Origin: Peromyscus leucopus | Lineage: Eukaryota > Chordata > Mammalia > Rodentia > Cricetidae | NCBI RefSeq assembly: GCF_004664715.2 | Contig: NC_051075.1 | Span: forward strand, 38,835,958 to 38,899,957 | Direction of reading: 5' to 3' | Length of the DNA: 64,000 nt | In this document: positions 33,084-43,356 of the stretch, piece after piece | Layout: each line of letters starts with the position of its first letter | How positions within the stretch are numbered: the first letter of the stretch is position 1 | Notes under the pieces: model-generated | The model's database searches: none | Seen by the model: the letters and a program-made list of their open reading frames with translations, nothing else | Told to the model about the DNA's origin: nothing | Program-made: the position numbers and the translations under genes

Positions 33084-33607
33084 TGTAGTTGGTTTTTTTT
33101 TTTTACTCTTTGGGGACCCGCCACTCAGCTCCCAAATAAATACATGAAAACTTATTCTTACTTATGAATACCCGGCCTTTACCGTGACTTGTTTCTAGCC
33201 AGCTTTTCTAACCTAAATTATCTTGTTTCTCTTTAACTATGGTTTGCCTCTGGGCTTCCACCTTTCTCTATTCTATATATCTTTCCTTCCTTCTTACTCC
33301 ATGGCTGGCAGTGTGGCTGGGTGGCTGGCCCCTGGCATCCTCCTCTCCTCCTCCTCTCGCTCCTCCCTCTTCTCTCAAGCCTAGATTTCTCCTCCTATTT
33401 ATTCTTTCTGCATATCAGCCCCGCATATCCCTGCCTTGCCTAGCTATTGGCCGCTCAGCTCTTTATTGACCAATCAGGTGTTTTAGACAAAGCTTCACAG
33501 AGTTAAACAAATGCAAGGTCAAAGAATGCAACACGTCTTTGCATCATTAAACAGATGTCCGACGGCATAAACGAATGTCGCACATCTTAAACTAATGCTC
33601 CACAACA
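33084..33607 (-). mobile_element. solo LTR, rodent ERV (class II-like)
   Basis: 524 bp that start TGTAGTTGG and end CCACAACA (TG..CA). A perfect 6-bp target duplication, GGAATG, lies at 33078-33083 and 33608-33613. On the minus strand it reads TGTTGTGGAGCATTAG, contains CCAATAGC and CAATAAAGAGCTG (likely AATAAA signal), a purine-rich middle and GGGAGCTGAGTGGCGGG near its end. No internal sequence remains. Confidence 0.85.
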
Positions 33608-33613
33608 GGAATG

Positions 33614-34093
33614 GTAACTCCCGCTGCGGGCTTGATCTTACGCCGGGCGCCAGAGTTGCGGTGAGCTCCAGAGTGCACTGGCCGGGGCGTGTCCAGAACA
33701 GCATTTCACAACATTGCTCCTAGTCTCCCACTCTCGCTCTTTTTTTTGCACCTCCTCTTCTGTGGTGTCCCCAAGCCTCGGGTGAACTGGGCTGCCCCGT
33801 TTAGGGCTGAGCACTGGGCTGTCACTCAGCACCTTGACCAGTTAGGAGTCTCGGCGGCGTTAACTGCAGACCACCGCAGGAGCTTCTCCAGCTGAGATGA
33901 AGGCGGCCCTAGTCCGCGTCATGCACCTATTTAGAAGACCGTTTGAAGCCGGGCGGTGGTGGCGCACGCCTTTAATCCCAGCACTCGGGAGGCAGAGCCA
34001 GGCGGATCTCTGTGAGTTCGAGGCCAGCCTGGGCTACCAAGTGAGCTCCAGGAAAGGCGCAAAGCTACGCAGAGAAACCCTGTCTTGAAAAAC

Positions 34094-34129
<36 letters not shown>

Positions 34130-34840
34130 GAAGACCGTTCGACACTGACCAAGGCAACAGTAGCCGAGTTCCCCTTTTGCCCGCCCCCTCAGGGCCTATG
34201 ACCTCCCAAGCTGGGTTTTTTTTTTTTTTTTTTGCCAGGTTTATAGCGCAGAATAGGAGTCCGCTCTCCTGGAACAGGCCTCAGGTCCAATCAGAAAGTC
34301 GTTGGTTACCTCCATCACCTTCACGCCGGCATTTTCGCCAGTAGTCACATCGTCTACTTGCTATTACATCATTCAGAACTCACTGCTGGCCGATACCACT
34401 GACGACTTGTCTGCCCCAGGGGCCTGCAGCGCACCCAGCACCAGGAAAGCCAGCCAGCAGGGAGGAAGTTTTTAGGTCAATTTCAGTTCAGTTTCCGAAA
34501 CCAAAGTGTGTATTGTGCCTTCTGCCGTAGCGGCTTACCATCTAGTGCTGGTGGACAGCCAGGGTCAGTGGCAATGCCTGGTGCTGTGTGGTGGGGGCGA
34601 TACTTCATGGGAAGGTGTCCCATACCTTGCACGGAGATTTCATTTAAATCCTTGTGTCCTCTTAGGGGAAGCATTCTCCACCCATGCAGTGTGTCCGTGT
34701 TCGGTTTCCTTTTTTCAAAAAAACGTATTTTTAAATTAATTTACAAAGTTGTGGGTTTCCATAAGGAAGGAAAAAAAATACATTCTTAGTTTTGATTAAC
34801 CCAACACCCCTCTTCTCCCTGACTTCCCATCCACACTTAG
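33614..34840. mobile_element. old dispersed rodent repeat hosting later insertions (name unassigned)
   Basis: Blocks such as GGCTGAGCACTGGGCTGTCAC, TTAGAAGACCGTTTGA, CCAATCAGAAAGTCGTTGG, AGCCAGCCAGCAGGGAGGAAG and GGGGAAGCATTCTCCACCC seem familiar from rodent genomes as one repeat. A young B1 and the retroviral element at 34841 both landed in it; it may resume at 39245. I cannot name the family. Confidence 0.4.
33944..34127 (+). mobile_element. young B1 SINE (GCGCC subtype)
   Basis: GCCGGGCGGTGGTGGCGCACG to CGCAAAGCTACGCAG, tail of about 37 A. Flanked by TAGAAGACCGTT at 33932-33943 and 34128-34139. Confidence 0.95.
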
Positions 34841-34972
34841 GTGACCCACCCCTTGGAAACGAGTGTTACTATTTTGACCCACCCCTTGGAAACCAATGTT
34901 AATATTCAGACCGGGCGTGTTTTCCTGCACGCGCAAGATACCCTCAGGGTCCCCACGTAATAATTCATAGCA
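34841..34972 (+). mobile_element. 5' LTR, internally deleted
   Basis: Two GACCCACCCCTTGGAAAC units, then a jump to GGGTCCCCACGTAATAATTCATAGCA. About 230 bp shorter than the 3' LTR. Confidence 0.65.
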
Positions 34973-34990
34973 TTGGTGCTAGTGGCTGGG
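34973..34990 (+). other. putative tRNA primer-binding site
   Basis: TTGGTGCTAGTGGCTGGG lies immediately 3' of the LTR end, the required position. Many class I ERVs have TTGGTGC there; the matching tRNA was not determined. Confidence 0.45.
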
Positions 34991-35220
34991 CAGGGGTCCT
35001 CCTGGCGCATTTCTCCTGCCTGCCGGCACTCTGAGACACTCTGAGACACGCTAGGGGCCTTGGAACCTTCAACACTCAGCCAATTAGTAAGCCCCTGCCC
35101 CTCTGGTAAGCAAGCCTCCCTTTTGGCCAGTTTCCCACAGCTGAGGATTTGCTGTCCCTCTCGATTGATCGTGGTGCTGGCACCACGTGTTTTTCGGGCT
35201 CTAAGCCCCTCGGGCCTGTC

Positions 35221-35449
35221 CTCCACGGCCCATAGCCTCTGTGACCACGGTCCATTGGCTATCTTGCGTCACTCATTCTCGCGGACTCTCCGGGACGCTG
35301 GAGGTCAGTCTCCTATCGCTTGCCGGGTCTCTCAGGCTCCTAGCCCCTCGGCCTCTGCTCCTATGTGATGGCACATGGAGGTGGCTTGTGCCCTCTGAAC
35401 TCCACGGCCCATAGCCTCTGTGATGACGGTCCACTGGCTATCTTGTGCT
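35221..35449 (+). repeat. 49-bp direct repeat, 180-bp period
   Basis: TCCACGGCCCATAGCCTC begins two copies (35221-35269 and 35401-35449), both reaching GGCTATCTTG, inside the retroviral leader region. Confidence 0.9.
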
Positions 35450-35942
35450 GTTATACCTCATTGTGGAAAAATGTGCCTACCCACTCCCAGCTCCCTCCCT
35501 GTCACCCACCCACCCATGCTCCAGCCTCTGCTGAGCAATTACATCATTCCCCGTCACCGGGCTCCTTAATGCGACATGCAGAATTGCCCGCCAGGCAAAG
35601 CTTGCTCTCTCTGCCTGTCCCTTTCCTCTAACTCCTGTCCTTGTCTGCAGTTCTGTCTCTTAAATCTTTTCCCTCCTGCAGGACTTTGGTTCACAGCCCT
35701 GAGCCCCACCCCGCCCCACCCCACCAGCTGCTCAGAGCCAAAGCCCCTCCTCCCTCTGCAGCCTGCCTTTCCTCGACTGCTGCCGCCATCCCGGCTTGAG
35801 AGACGCCCATGTTAACTTGTTTCTGACTAACTTTTAAATGCTTCACTTTACCTGTTCCTTATCTGTTCAAGCCTCCATTTTAAATCAGGGCAACCACGTG
35901 ATCAGTTGGCACCATCTTAAATAAGGGCAACCCCTTGGTCAA

Positions 35943-35955
35943 GCCGCCATCTTGG
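35943..35955 (-). promoter_or_regulatory. YY1-like motif
   Basis: GCCGCCATCTTGG is a close match to the YY1 core (minus strand CCAAGATGGCGGC). Weaker CCATTTTAAAT and CCATCTTAAAT versions sit just upstream at about 35875 and 35912 in the same repeated context. Confidence 0.45.
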
Positions 35956-37299
35956 CTAGGGTCAAAATAGGTCATATGACCTCATCACCACGCAGCGTGG
36001 GTGGGGCAGAGGTTCAGTCGCAACCTAATGTCTGTTCCTCTGCAGCTGCACATGTGGGCAGGGAGAGCACGATCCGATGCCAGGATAGGTTAGCAGCACT
36101 AATGCTTAAGATTTTAAATTTCAGATTTTAACATTAATACAATTCTGATACCCTGTGGATCACAAGCTCAGGATTTTAAAAGGATTTTAAACTTCCCTTG
36201 GTTACTCATTACCTGCTTTTCTAGGATTTGGATTTCAGTACTGATTGATAATACTAATTTATCTAAAACTTTTTTTCTTCACCTGTCTATTCCTGAGATT
36301 GGCATTTCTCTCTCTCTTGGTCTTCCTTTCCCAATTACTAAGACCATGGGCCAAGAGGTTCCAAATAAATTCATAAAATTTTAACTCTTGCCTCTAGTCT
36401 ATTATCCAGCAGGGTGGCAGAAACACCAAAGCAGCAGTTGTGAACCACAGCCTGTGGCGCTTTCCCTGCCACGGATGCCAGCAGAGACTCTTGTCTACCT
36501 GACATGGAACAGCCCAGTCAAACATAATTGATCCCTGCCTCTACAGCCAGGTCAGACACCACATGCTTCTGACAAATGCCCCACTGCCCAGCCTTTGACT
36601 GGCCTTTCAGCCTTTTGGGGGGCCCTGACAACAATGCCCCAATGCCAGCTCAAAGCAGTTTCAGAAGAGGATACATCATCCCATGTTCCCTGTCCAGAAT
36701 AGTCTGAAATGCTGAGTCAAAATGAAACCCCCTGGCATAGAGGACTATAGATTGACTATCTAGTGCTCATTGATATTTATTCATTAAAATGGTTCTGCAA
36801 TAATATAAGACACTTGACCTTTATGCAGAACCAGGGAACTATTGTATGACTGTAAGGAATTATTATTTCTATATAAATCTTTCGGGACGGAGTTTCTGGT
36901 CCACCAAGAGGGTCCTTTTCTCAGAGTTGGGCTGCACCCTGACTCACAAGCCCCTTTTCTCCTGTTCTCATTCAGCCTTAGGATCTATCTCTATCATTCT
37001 TCTTTGCCTTCTCAGGAGACAGCTTAAGAAATAATTATTTCTATATAAGTCATTCAGGATTATAATCTGGCTATACTCAAAGATCAGCCTCCTGTCCTTG
37101 CTCACTTCATTAAGCTGTAACTAACTGGGAAATCTGTATAATCAGATTTCAGTCATATATATACATATACATATGTATATTTATGCTCTCAAAGTTATAA
37201 ATACAGCTAACAGATTTTGTTCTCCCAGTCCTCAAATACCTGTAGAGATCTGAGAATATGGCATTGAATATGAAAGTTTTTGTGATAAAGAGACATGTC

Positions 37300-37463
37300 G
37301 CCAGGCGGTGGTGGCTCACGCCTTTAATCCCAGCACTCGGGAGACAGAGGCAGGCGGATCTCTGTGAGTTCGAGGCCAGCCTGGGCTACCAAGTGAGTCC
37401 CAGGAAAGGCGCAAAGCTACGCAGAGAAACCCTGTCTCGAAAAACCAAAAAAAAAAAAAAAAA
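37300..37463 (+). mobile_element. young B1 SINE inside the ERV
   Basis: GCCAGGCGGTGGTGGCTCACGCC to GGCGCAAAGCTACGCAG and poly-A. Flanked by AAAGAGACATGTC at 37287-37299 and 37464-37476. Confidence 0.95.
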
Positions 37464-38170
37464 AAAGAGACATGTCAGGTCCTGGCAGCAACATGTATCT
37501 TCTTCAAGATGACAGATGGCCACAGAAGAACCTCCACCCAGAAGCTCATGGCAAGGCCGGCCACACAAGAAAAAGCTGAGATCCTGTCTAGACTGTGAAT
37601 AAGAGGAGCAACAGGGACCGCTTGCGTCCCCCGAGACAGGTAGGTTGACCTCCCCAAATTTCTACTCCACAGAAAAATCTGTCAGATCTTCTGGACCCAT
37701 CAGCTGAACAAGTGCTGCCTTTGGGGCTTCTGTCCCCCAAAGACCATGGAGAGACTTGGGATTGCTGCCTAGGTAGCTGGAAAGCTGTCTCACTTCTTAA
37801 ATTTATCCTTCTCAGATCTGATGATGTTTGATGACCAGGGTATCAGTTTGACAGCCCTAATCCCAAGATTACTGACAGTTCATTAATAAGTTTCCTATTG
37901 AAATTACAGACAGGTACGCCTCATTCACAGACTTCATGGTACAGGATAGAATGGTTTCAGATATAACTCCAGACGTTCAAATTTTAATATTGATAAATGC
38001 AGCTTTGATAAATTGATACAACATTGACTACAAACAATTCTTAAGAGTCCTTAAATTTTCATGGATTTTTTTTTAACCCTTTTGCTATGATATAAATCTA
38101 TTCCAGCTGTCTTACAGATACCTACAGGTCCCTGGGAAAAATTCTTCTACTGCATCAAAAAATCTGGTCT

Positions 38171-38345
38171 TGGGCTGGAGAGATGGCTCAGAGGTTAAGA
38201 GCACTGACTGCTCCTCCAAGGGTCCTGAGTTCAATTCCCAGCAACCACATGGTGGCTCATAACCATCTGTAGTGAGATCTGGTGCCCTCTTCTGGCCTGC
38301 AGTCATACATTCTGGATACATAATAAATAAATAAATCTTAAAAAA
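38171..38345 (+). mobile_element. B2 SINE inside the ERV
   Basis: GGGCTGGAGAGATGGCTCAG to AATAAATAAATAAATCTT. The insertion, with its AT tail, is flanked by AAAAATCTGGTCT at 38158-38170 and 38411-38423. Confidence 0.96.
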
Positions 38346-38346
38346 A

Positions 38347-38410
<64 letters not shown>
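38347..38410 (+). repeat. (AT)n microsatellite
   Basis: About 30 AT units grown from the tail of the B2; lies within its target duplication. Confidence 0.97.
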
Positions 38411-38416
<6 letters not shown>

Positions 38417-38869
38417 CTGGTCTGACGAAACCTAGCAATCTCCAGAGCCCATTTTTACCTCACCCATTTTTGAGCATATTTTGCAGCTTCTCTCCTCCTG
38501 CCTGGGCCAAGGGGCTCTCCAGATATGTCAGCCCCTGCACCAGCTCGCACCAGCTCCGAGGATGCCAACCTCCAATTTAGGACACCCACTGGGATGGCTG
38601 CACCCCCACCTCCAGAGAAATGGCAGATATGATCATGAAGAACACATCCTTCAATTCACTGCCGCAACCTCAAGGAACAGATGCCTGAGATCTCCACGCC
38701 AGAGATTCGCATGATGACAACTGACAATGTTTCTTCACTGGCACCCTCCGGCTTCCCCCCTCCCCACTTCACCCCTTGTCAGCTTGAAGTAGTCGCAACA
38801 ATTCAGTGCCCTTGTTCCCCTACTTGCTCCCATAACTCACCTCTTTTTACAATAATCAAAACGCAGGAA

Positions 38870-39238
38870 TGTTAATATTCTGACTTGCCCCTTGGAAACC
38901 AGTGTTAGTATTCTGACCCGCCCCTTGGCGCCGCCTTGCTTCTTGGAGTAAGAGCTTCATTTCTAAGGAAAAACTCCTCCCCTTCCCCCCCCTCCCGCTT
39001 TTCCTCCCATGAGGTATGCACCCTTGATCTCTCTCTCTCTTCTCTCTTTTTCTCCCTGTCTCTCTCTTCCCTATCTTTCTCTTCATCTCTCTATTATAAT
39101 AAACTCTCCACATGGATGCAGCATCTAGGTTGTGAATTACTGGCCGCCGCTGCTGCCGCCATGCCCACATGGCATGCATCTGCCCAGCCCACCGCTGCAT
39201 CTGCCCAGCATGTTTCCCTCACGCAATAATTCATAACA
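38870..39238 (+). mobile_element. 3' LTR of the 4.4-kb element
   Basis: TGTTAATATTCTGAC..., tandem CCCCTTGG units, a CT-rich tract (39030-39090), then TATTATAATAAACTC, a plausible AATAAA signal, ending TCATAACA. Confidence 0.65.
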
Positions 39239-39332
39239 ACTTAGTACCCCCCCTGTACTTTGTAGCATGTGTTTCTACTATCTCCTCAACCTGTGTTGCG
39301 CCCTTAATGCCCTTTTGTCTAAAGCACCTGTT

Positions 39333-39494
39333 GTTGTTGTTTGTTTTTTATTTTTTTAAGACAGAGTTTCTCTGTAGCTTTGGAGCCTGTGCTGGATCTC
39401 GCTCTGTAGACCTGGCTGGCCTCGAACTCACAGAGATCCGCCTGCCTCTGCCTCCCTAGCGCTGGGATTAAAGGCTGAGCCACCCTTGCCCGGC
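39333..39494 (-). mobile_element. B1 SINE
   Basis: AAGACAGAGTTTCTCTG to CACCCTTGCCCGGC; a short deletion at the GTGTGCGCC end. Confidence 0.92.
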
Positions 39495-39714
39495 TCACCT
39501 ATATATTTAAGTTTACATTTAAAGGACAATAGACACTCTTCGTGGGGTCATATGCGAGGGATCAGCATAGGGAGTAGAAAGATGTGTGGCCATTTTTGCA
39601 CTTTAACACGTTGCTCTCTAGTGGGTCTGTCACTGCGTTGCAAGTGGTATAGAGGTTTGAATGAAATCTTTGGAAAGGTGGCTTTGAGAGACTGGGCATA
39701 AAACAGCCCATTGG

Positions 39715-39914
39715 GCCGGGCAGCGGTGGTGCACGCCTTTAATCCCAGCACTCAGGAGGCGGAGGCAGGGGGATCTCTGTGAGTTCAAGGCCAGCCCGGG
39801 CTACCAAGTGAGTTCCAGGACAGGTTCCAAAGCTACACAGAGAAACCCTGTCTCAAAAAACCAAACCAACCAACCAAACAAACAGACAAAACAAAACAAC
39901 AACAACAAAAAAAA
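39715..39914 (+). mobile_element. B1 SINE
   Basis: GCCGGGCAGCGGTGGTGC ... CCTGTCTCAAAAAACC and a CCAA/CAA-rich tail. Flanked by CCCATTGG at 39707-39714 and 39915-39922. Confidence 0.94.
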
Positions 39915-39922
39915 CCCATTGG

Positions 39923-40347
39923 TTCTGACAGTAGCTAGATCTGCATGTGACAAAATACAGTTGTTAATGGAGTTATTCCTAACACAGAGAGTTTTATAAC
40001 TGATGTTCCAGGGGGAAATCTGTGTGAACTATGAAGAGGTGATTCTGTAGCCATTAACACCAATGGTGACACAGTGAACTAAGGCAAATTAAGGTCATGG
40101 CTAGATGAGACCTCAAGTTGGCAAATTTTCTCCAGATAGTCAATAGTCACAGGTTTGCAGGGCATACATGATTTCTACTTCCATAGTCCTTTCTCTACAT
40201 TTTTTTTTTTTTTTTTTTTTTACAAATATTTAAGGAACACTTTCTAGCTTGTGAAGCATCTGAAAACACAGCCATATTTGGCCCAGGTCTATGGTTTGCC
40301 AGTGTATGGTTGAATAACTAGTTTTCATTAGTAATAAACACCACTTG

Positions 40348-40348
<1 letters not shown>
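39923..40348. other. unassigned DNA with a poly-T tract
   Basis: Poly-T at 40200-40222; nothing else recognised. Confidence 0.4.

Positions 40349-40349
<1 letters not shown>

Positions 40350-40386
<37 letters not shown>
40350..40386 (+). repeat. (GT)n microsatellite
   Basis: About 18 GT units adjoining an ID-like fragment. Confidence 0.96.
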
Positions 40387-40387
<1 letters not shown>

Positions 40388-40434
40388 CTCATGCATGCTT
40401 GGTAATTGCATGACCACTGAGCTATACCCCAGCC
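40387..40434 (-). mobile_element. ID-type SINE fragment
   Basis: GCATGCTTGG..GACCACTGAGCTATACCCC is the reverse of an ID head; the adjacent (GT)n would be its expanded tail. Confidence 0.6.
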
Positions 40435-40904
40435 TCCCGTTTGTTCTCTTCTGCCTTTCTCGAACGGAGAGTGAAGTTTTCTGTCTTAGGAGGAAAGTCC
40501 TTCAGAGTTTCCGTGCAGTTGATGGATTGAAATGGTCTCCACAGTCACTGTGTAGGACAGTAGGAGCTGCCTGTGATGGGATCAAAGTCCTGCAATGTTT
40601 TCCTTCTTGGCCATCGAAAGCGTTTCATCAGGGTATGGAATGCCCACATCTTAATACCTTACAGACTGTTAATATATATTATAGGCTATTTTTGCCTTTG
40701 CTTTTGTGGAGTCAATTCTGAAAGGACTTTCAATTATCATTGCGTTTAGGTCCTTGGACATGATGGACATTTGTGTTTTGGAGGATTATTGTAGTGTCTG
40801 CCGAAAGACTGTGACACAATTGTGTAGCTTCACATTTTGTTATTATGTAATTATAAAAATTTGCTTACATAGAATAAAGTTAGATGTAGCTGTCTTTGTC
40901 TCTT
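40435..40904. other. unassigned DNA
   Basis: Nothing recognised. Confidence 0.4.
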
Positions 40905-40907
40905 AAA

Positions 40908-41000
40908 GGTTTTTTTTTTAATGTATTTTATGTTTAAGAGTGTTTTTGCCTGCCTGTCTGCTGTGCACTGCATAGAAACTAACCAGGACAGATATTGAGA
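40908..41000 (-). mobile_element. B3/B2-type SINE fragment, diverged
   Basis: TTTTTTTTTAATGTATTTTATG..GTTTTTGCCTGCCTGTCTG resembles a reversed SINE tail. Confidence 0.45.
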
Positions 41001-41261
41001 CAAGTATGAGGGTGATCCTCTAACTCAAGTCCTGTCATTTTTCATTCGTAAGCCACAGACCTTCTAGGGTTTCAGTGGGATACTAATTGTTTACTGGATC
41101 CCTCTGAATGGAAGGGTGTGAGTTTCTACTTAGCTCTATCTGGCCTCCAAGGCTTTCCACCCCTGAATTTCTTCTCAGTACATGTGTGGCTCAGTAGTCA
41201 ATGAGGAGTTTGACAGAGTATATAAGGGAGATTGGAGACACCCATACCTATGGTTCCTATT

Positions 41262-41426
41262 TTTTAAAAAAAGATTTATTGCCGGGCAGTGGTGGCGCAC
41301 GCCTTTAATCCCAGCACTCGGGAGGCAGAGGCAGGCGGATCTCTGTGAGTTCAAGGCTGGCCTGGGCTACCAAGTGAGCTCCAGGAAAGGCGCAAAGCTA
41401 CACAGAGAAACCCTGTCTCGAAAAAC

Positions 41427-41462
<36 letters not shown>

Positions 41463-41635
41463 ATTTATTTATTATGTATACAGTGTTCTGCCTGCATGTG
41501 TGTCTACAGGCCAGAAGAGGGCACCAGATCTCATTACAGATGGCTGCGAGCCACCATGTGGTTGCTGGGAATTGAACTCAGGTCCTCTGGAAGAGAAGCC
41601 AGTGCTCTTAACCCACGAGCCACCTCTCCAACCCC
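41262..41635 (-). mobile_element. B2 SINE split by a B1
   Basis: AAAAAAGATTTATT at the left, then a B1, then ATTTATTTATTATGTATACAG, GAGGGCACCAGATCTC and GAGCCACCTCTCCAACCCC. Confidence 0.93.
41281..41452 (+). mobile_element. young B1 SINE nested in the B2
   Basis: GCCGGGCAGTGGTGGCGC ... GGCGCAAAGCTACACAG, tail of more than 30 A; inserted at the B2 GATTTATT site, which is repeated on both sides. Confidence 0.95.
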
Positions 41636-42050
41636 ACCTATAGTTTCTTTATGGTGTTTCTCGGTTACTTGTTACTATTCAGTTTTTGGCTTTTCTCATT
41701 GGGAGTGTGTTCTCTGTGTACACGGGCACTGGGAAAAGCCCAGATAAATGTGTATCTCACCAAGGTCATTTTCTTACCTTTGAAGTCTGAATATCCTGTT
41801 TCTATCTTCAAAAGACGATTTTATATGCTGCTGGCCAAAAGTTAGCATTGAATTGGAGGGACAATCTATCTTTGTGAGACGTTGCTTGATTTACAATGGG
41901 GTTACGTCCCGATGAACACATTAGGAATTGAAAATACTGTAAGCTGAAGGTATGAATAATACACCTTTCAGTGATCATCATAGTTTGGTTTAGCCTACCC
42001 TAAGTGTGGTCAGAACACTTACATAGGGTACAGTTGGGAGATAGCTAACA
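41636..42050. other. unassigned DNA
   Basis: Nothing recognised. Confidence 0.4.
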
Positions 42051-42065
42051 CAAAGCCCATTTTAT

Positions 42066-42726
42066 TTTATTTTATTATTTATTTATTTATTTTGCCAGCT
42101 TTTCTTTCTTTTTTTTTCCTTTTATTTTATTTTGCAATACCATTCAGTTCTACATATCAGCCACGGGTTCCCCTGTTCTCCCCCCTCCCAGCCCACCCTC
42201 CATTCCCACCTCCTCCAAGATGAATCCTCCCCCGAGGACTGCGATCAACCTGGTAGACTCAGTCCAGGCAGGTCCAGTCCCCTCCTCCCAGACTGAGCCA
42301 AGCATCCCTGCATAAGCTCCAGCTTTCAAACAGCCAACTCATGCAATGAGCACAGGACCCGGTACCACTGCCTAGATGCCTCCCAAACTGATCAAGCCAA
42401 TCAACTGTCTCACCTATTCAGAGGGCCTGATCCCGTTGGGGGCTCCTCAGCCTTTGGTTCATAGTTCATGTGTTTCTATTCGTTTGGCTATTTTTTTTTT
42501 CAATAATTGAATAAAACCGAAATTTATTATAAGCCACAGTCGTCCTAGGGACCTCCATGCCATATATATAGCCTCCATGGTTCTATGGGTTGTGGTCTGA
42601 TTGTTCTTTATTTTATATCTAGAATCCACCTATGAGTGAGTACATACCATTACTGTCTTTCTGGGTTTGGGTTACCTCACTCAGGATGATTTTTTCTAGT
42701 TCCATCCATTTGCCTGCAAATTTCAT
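42066..42726 (-). mobile_element. 5'-truncated L1, 3' UTR and ORF2 end
   Basis: On the minus strand: GATGAAATTTGCAGGC..ATGGATGGAACTAG (ORF2 end), GTGAGGTAACCCAAACCC, ACTCACTCATAGGTGG, a G-rich 3'UTR tract and an A-rich tail. Flanked by a perfect 15-bp duplication, CAAAGCCCATTTTAT, at 42051-42065 and 42727-42741. A dead 661-bp insertion. Confidence 0.95.
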
Positions 42727-42741
42727 CAAAGCCCATTTTAT

Positions 42742-43164
42742 AAAATGTTGAAGATAACATGTAGTTTCTTGACACTATACTGAAAGTGAAAAGTGGATGG
42801 CTGTGTGGATACACTTTCTCACCATTGGAAGTTGGGAACTCCTCACTGAAGGTTGGGGACCATTTGTATCACCATTGCTGGACACTAGCGTAGAAGGAGC
42901 AGTAGAATGTTGGGGGGGTGCGGGGTTCACATCACTGTTAAACCTCTTTCTGGTCCTCTTTCCCAGCGCGGGCACCTGCCTAGACATGCAGGAACCGAGT
43001 AAGAGGAAAGGATCATGATGGCATGCGGGGATGAAAAGGCAGCTCAATTTGAGAGAGAAGCGCTCTCCCCTAGTAGTAGTGCATGTCCCTTCTCTCCCAA
43101 CCAATTGAATACTGAGTGGTTCCAAATCAGGCTATGAGCTAAGACCTGCAGTCCCACTCCTTAA
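42742..43164. other. unassigned DNA
   Basis: Nothing recognised. Minus-strand open frame 42775-43125 has no splice context. Confidence 0.4.
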
Positions 43165-43178
43165 GGGGCCAGCCAGCA

Positions 43179-43342
43179 CCGGGCGGCGGTGCCACATGCC
43201 TTTAATCCCAGCCCTCAGGAGGCAGAGGCAGGCGGATCTTTGTGAGTTCGAGGCCAGCCTGGTCTACAGAGTGAGATCCAGGACAGGCACCAAAACTACA
43301 CAGAGAAACCCTGTCTCAAAAACAAACAAATAAAAGAAAAAA
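43179..43342 (+). mobile_element. B1 SINE
   Basis: CCGGGCGGCGGTGCCAC ... CCCTGTCTCAAAAAC. Flanked by GGGGCCAGCCAGCA (43165-43178) and GGGACCAGCCAGCA (43343-43356). Confidence 0.95.
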
Positions 43343-43356
43343 GGGACCAGCCAGCA

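Larger units (their letters stand above)
34841..39238 (+). mobile_element. defective endogenous retrovirus-like element, ~4.4 kb
   Basis: A truncated 5' LTR (34841-34972) and a 369-bp 3' LTR (38870-39238) share the CCCCTTGGAAACCA repeats and the terminus AATAATTCATA(G/A)CA. ACTTAG occurs at 34835-34840 and 39239-39244, consistent with a target duplication. Directly after the 5' LTR, TTGGTGCTAGTGGCTGGG is primer-binding-site-like. The 3.9-kb interior has no frame long enough for gag, pol or env and carries B1 and B2 insertions, so this is a non-coding, non-autonomous copy. Class is unresolved; the PBS-like start suggests class I. Confidence 0.7.

Noticed and set aside
33931..34152. Repeated peptide such as TGFLCVALRLSWSSLGSPGWP in many frames
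   Set aside because: This is the reverse-strand translation of B1 SINEs and recurs at every young B1.
34906..35226. Open frames in the retroviral leader as possible gag remnants
   Set aside because: They overlap on both strands, contain none of the gag landmarks (no CCHC zinc knuckle), and are too short.
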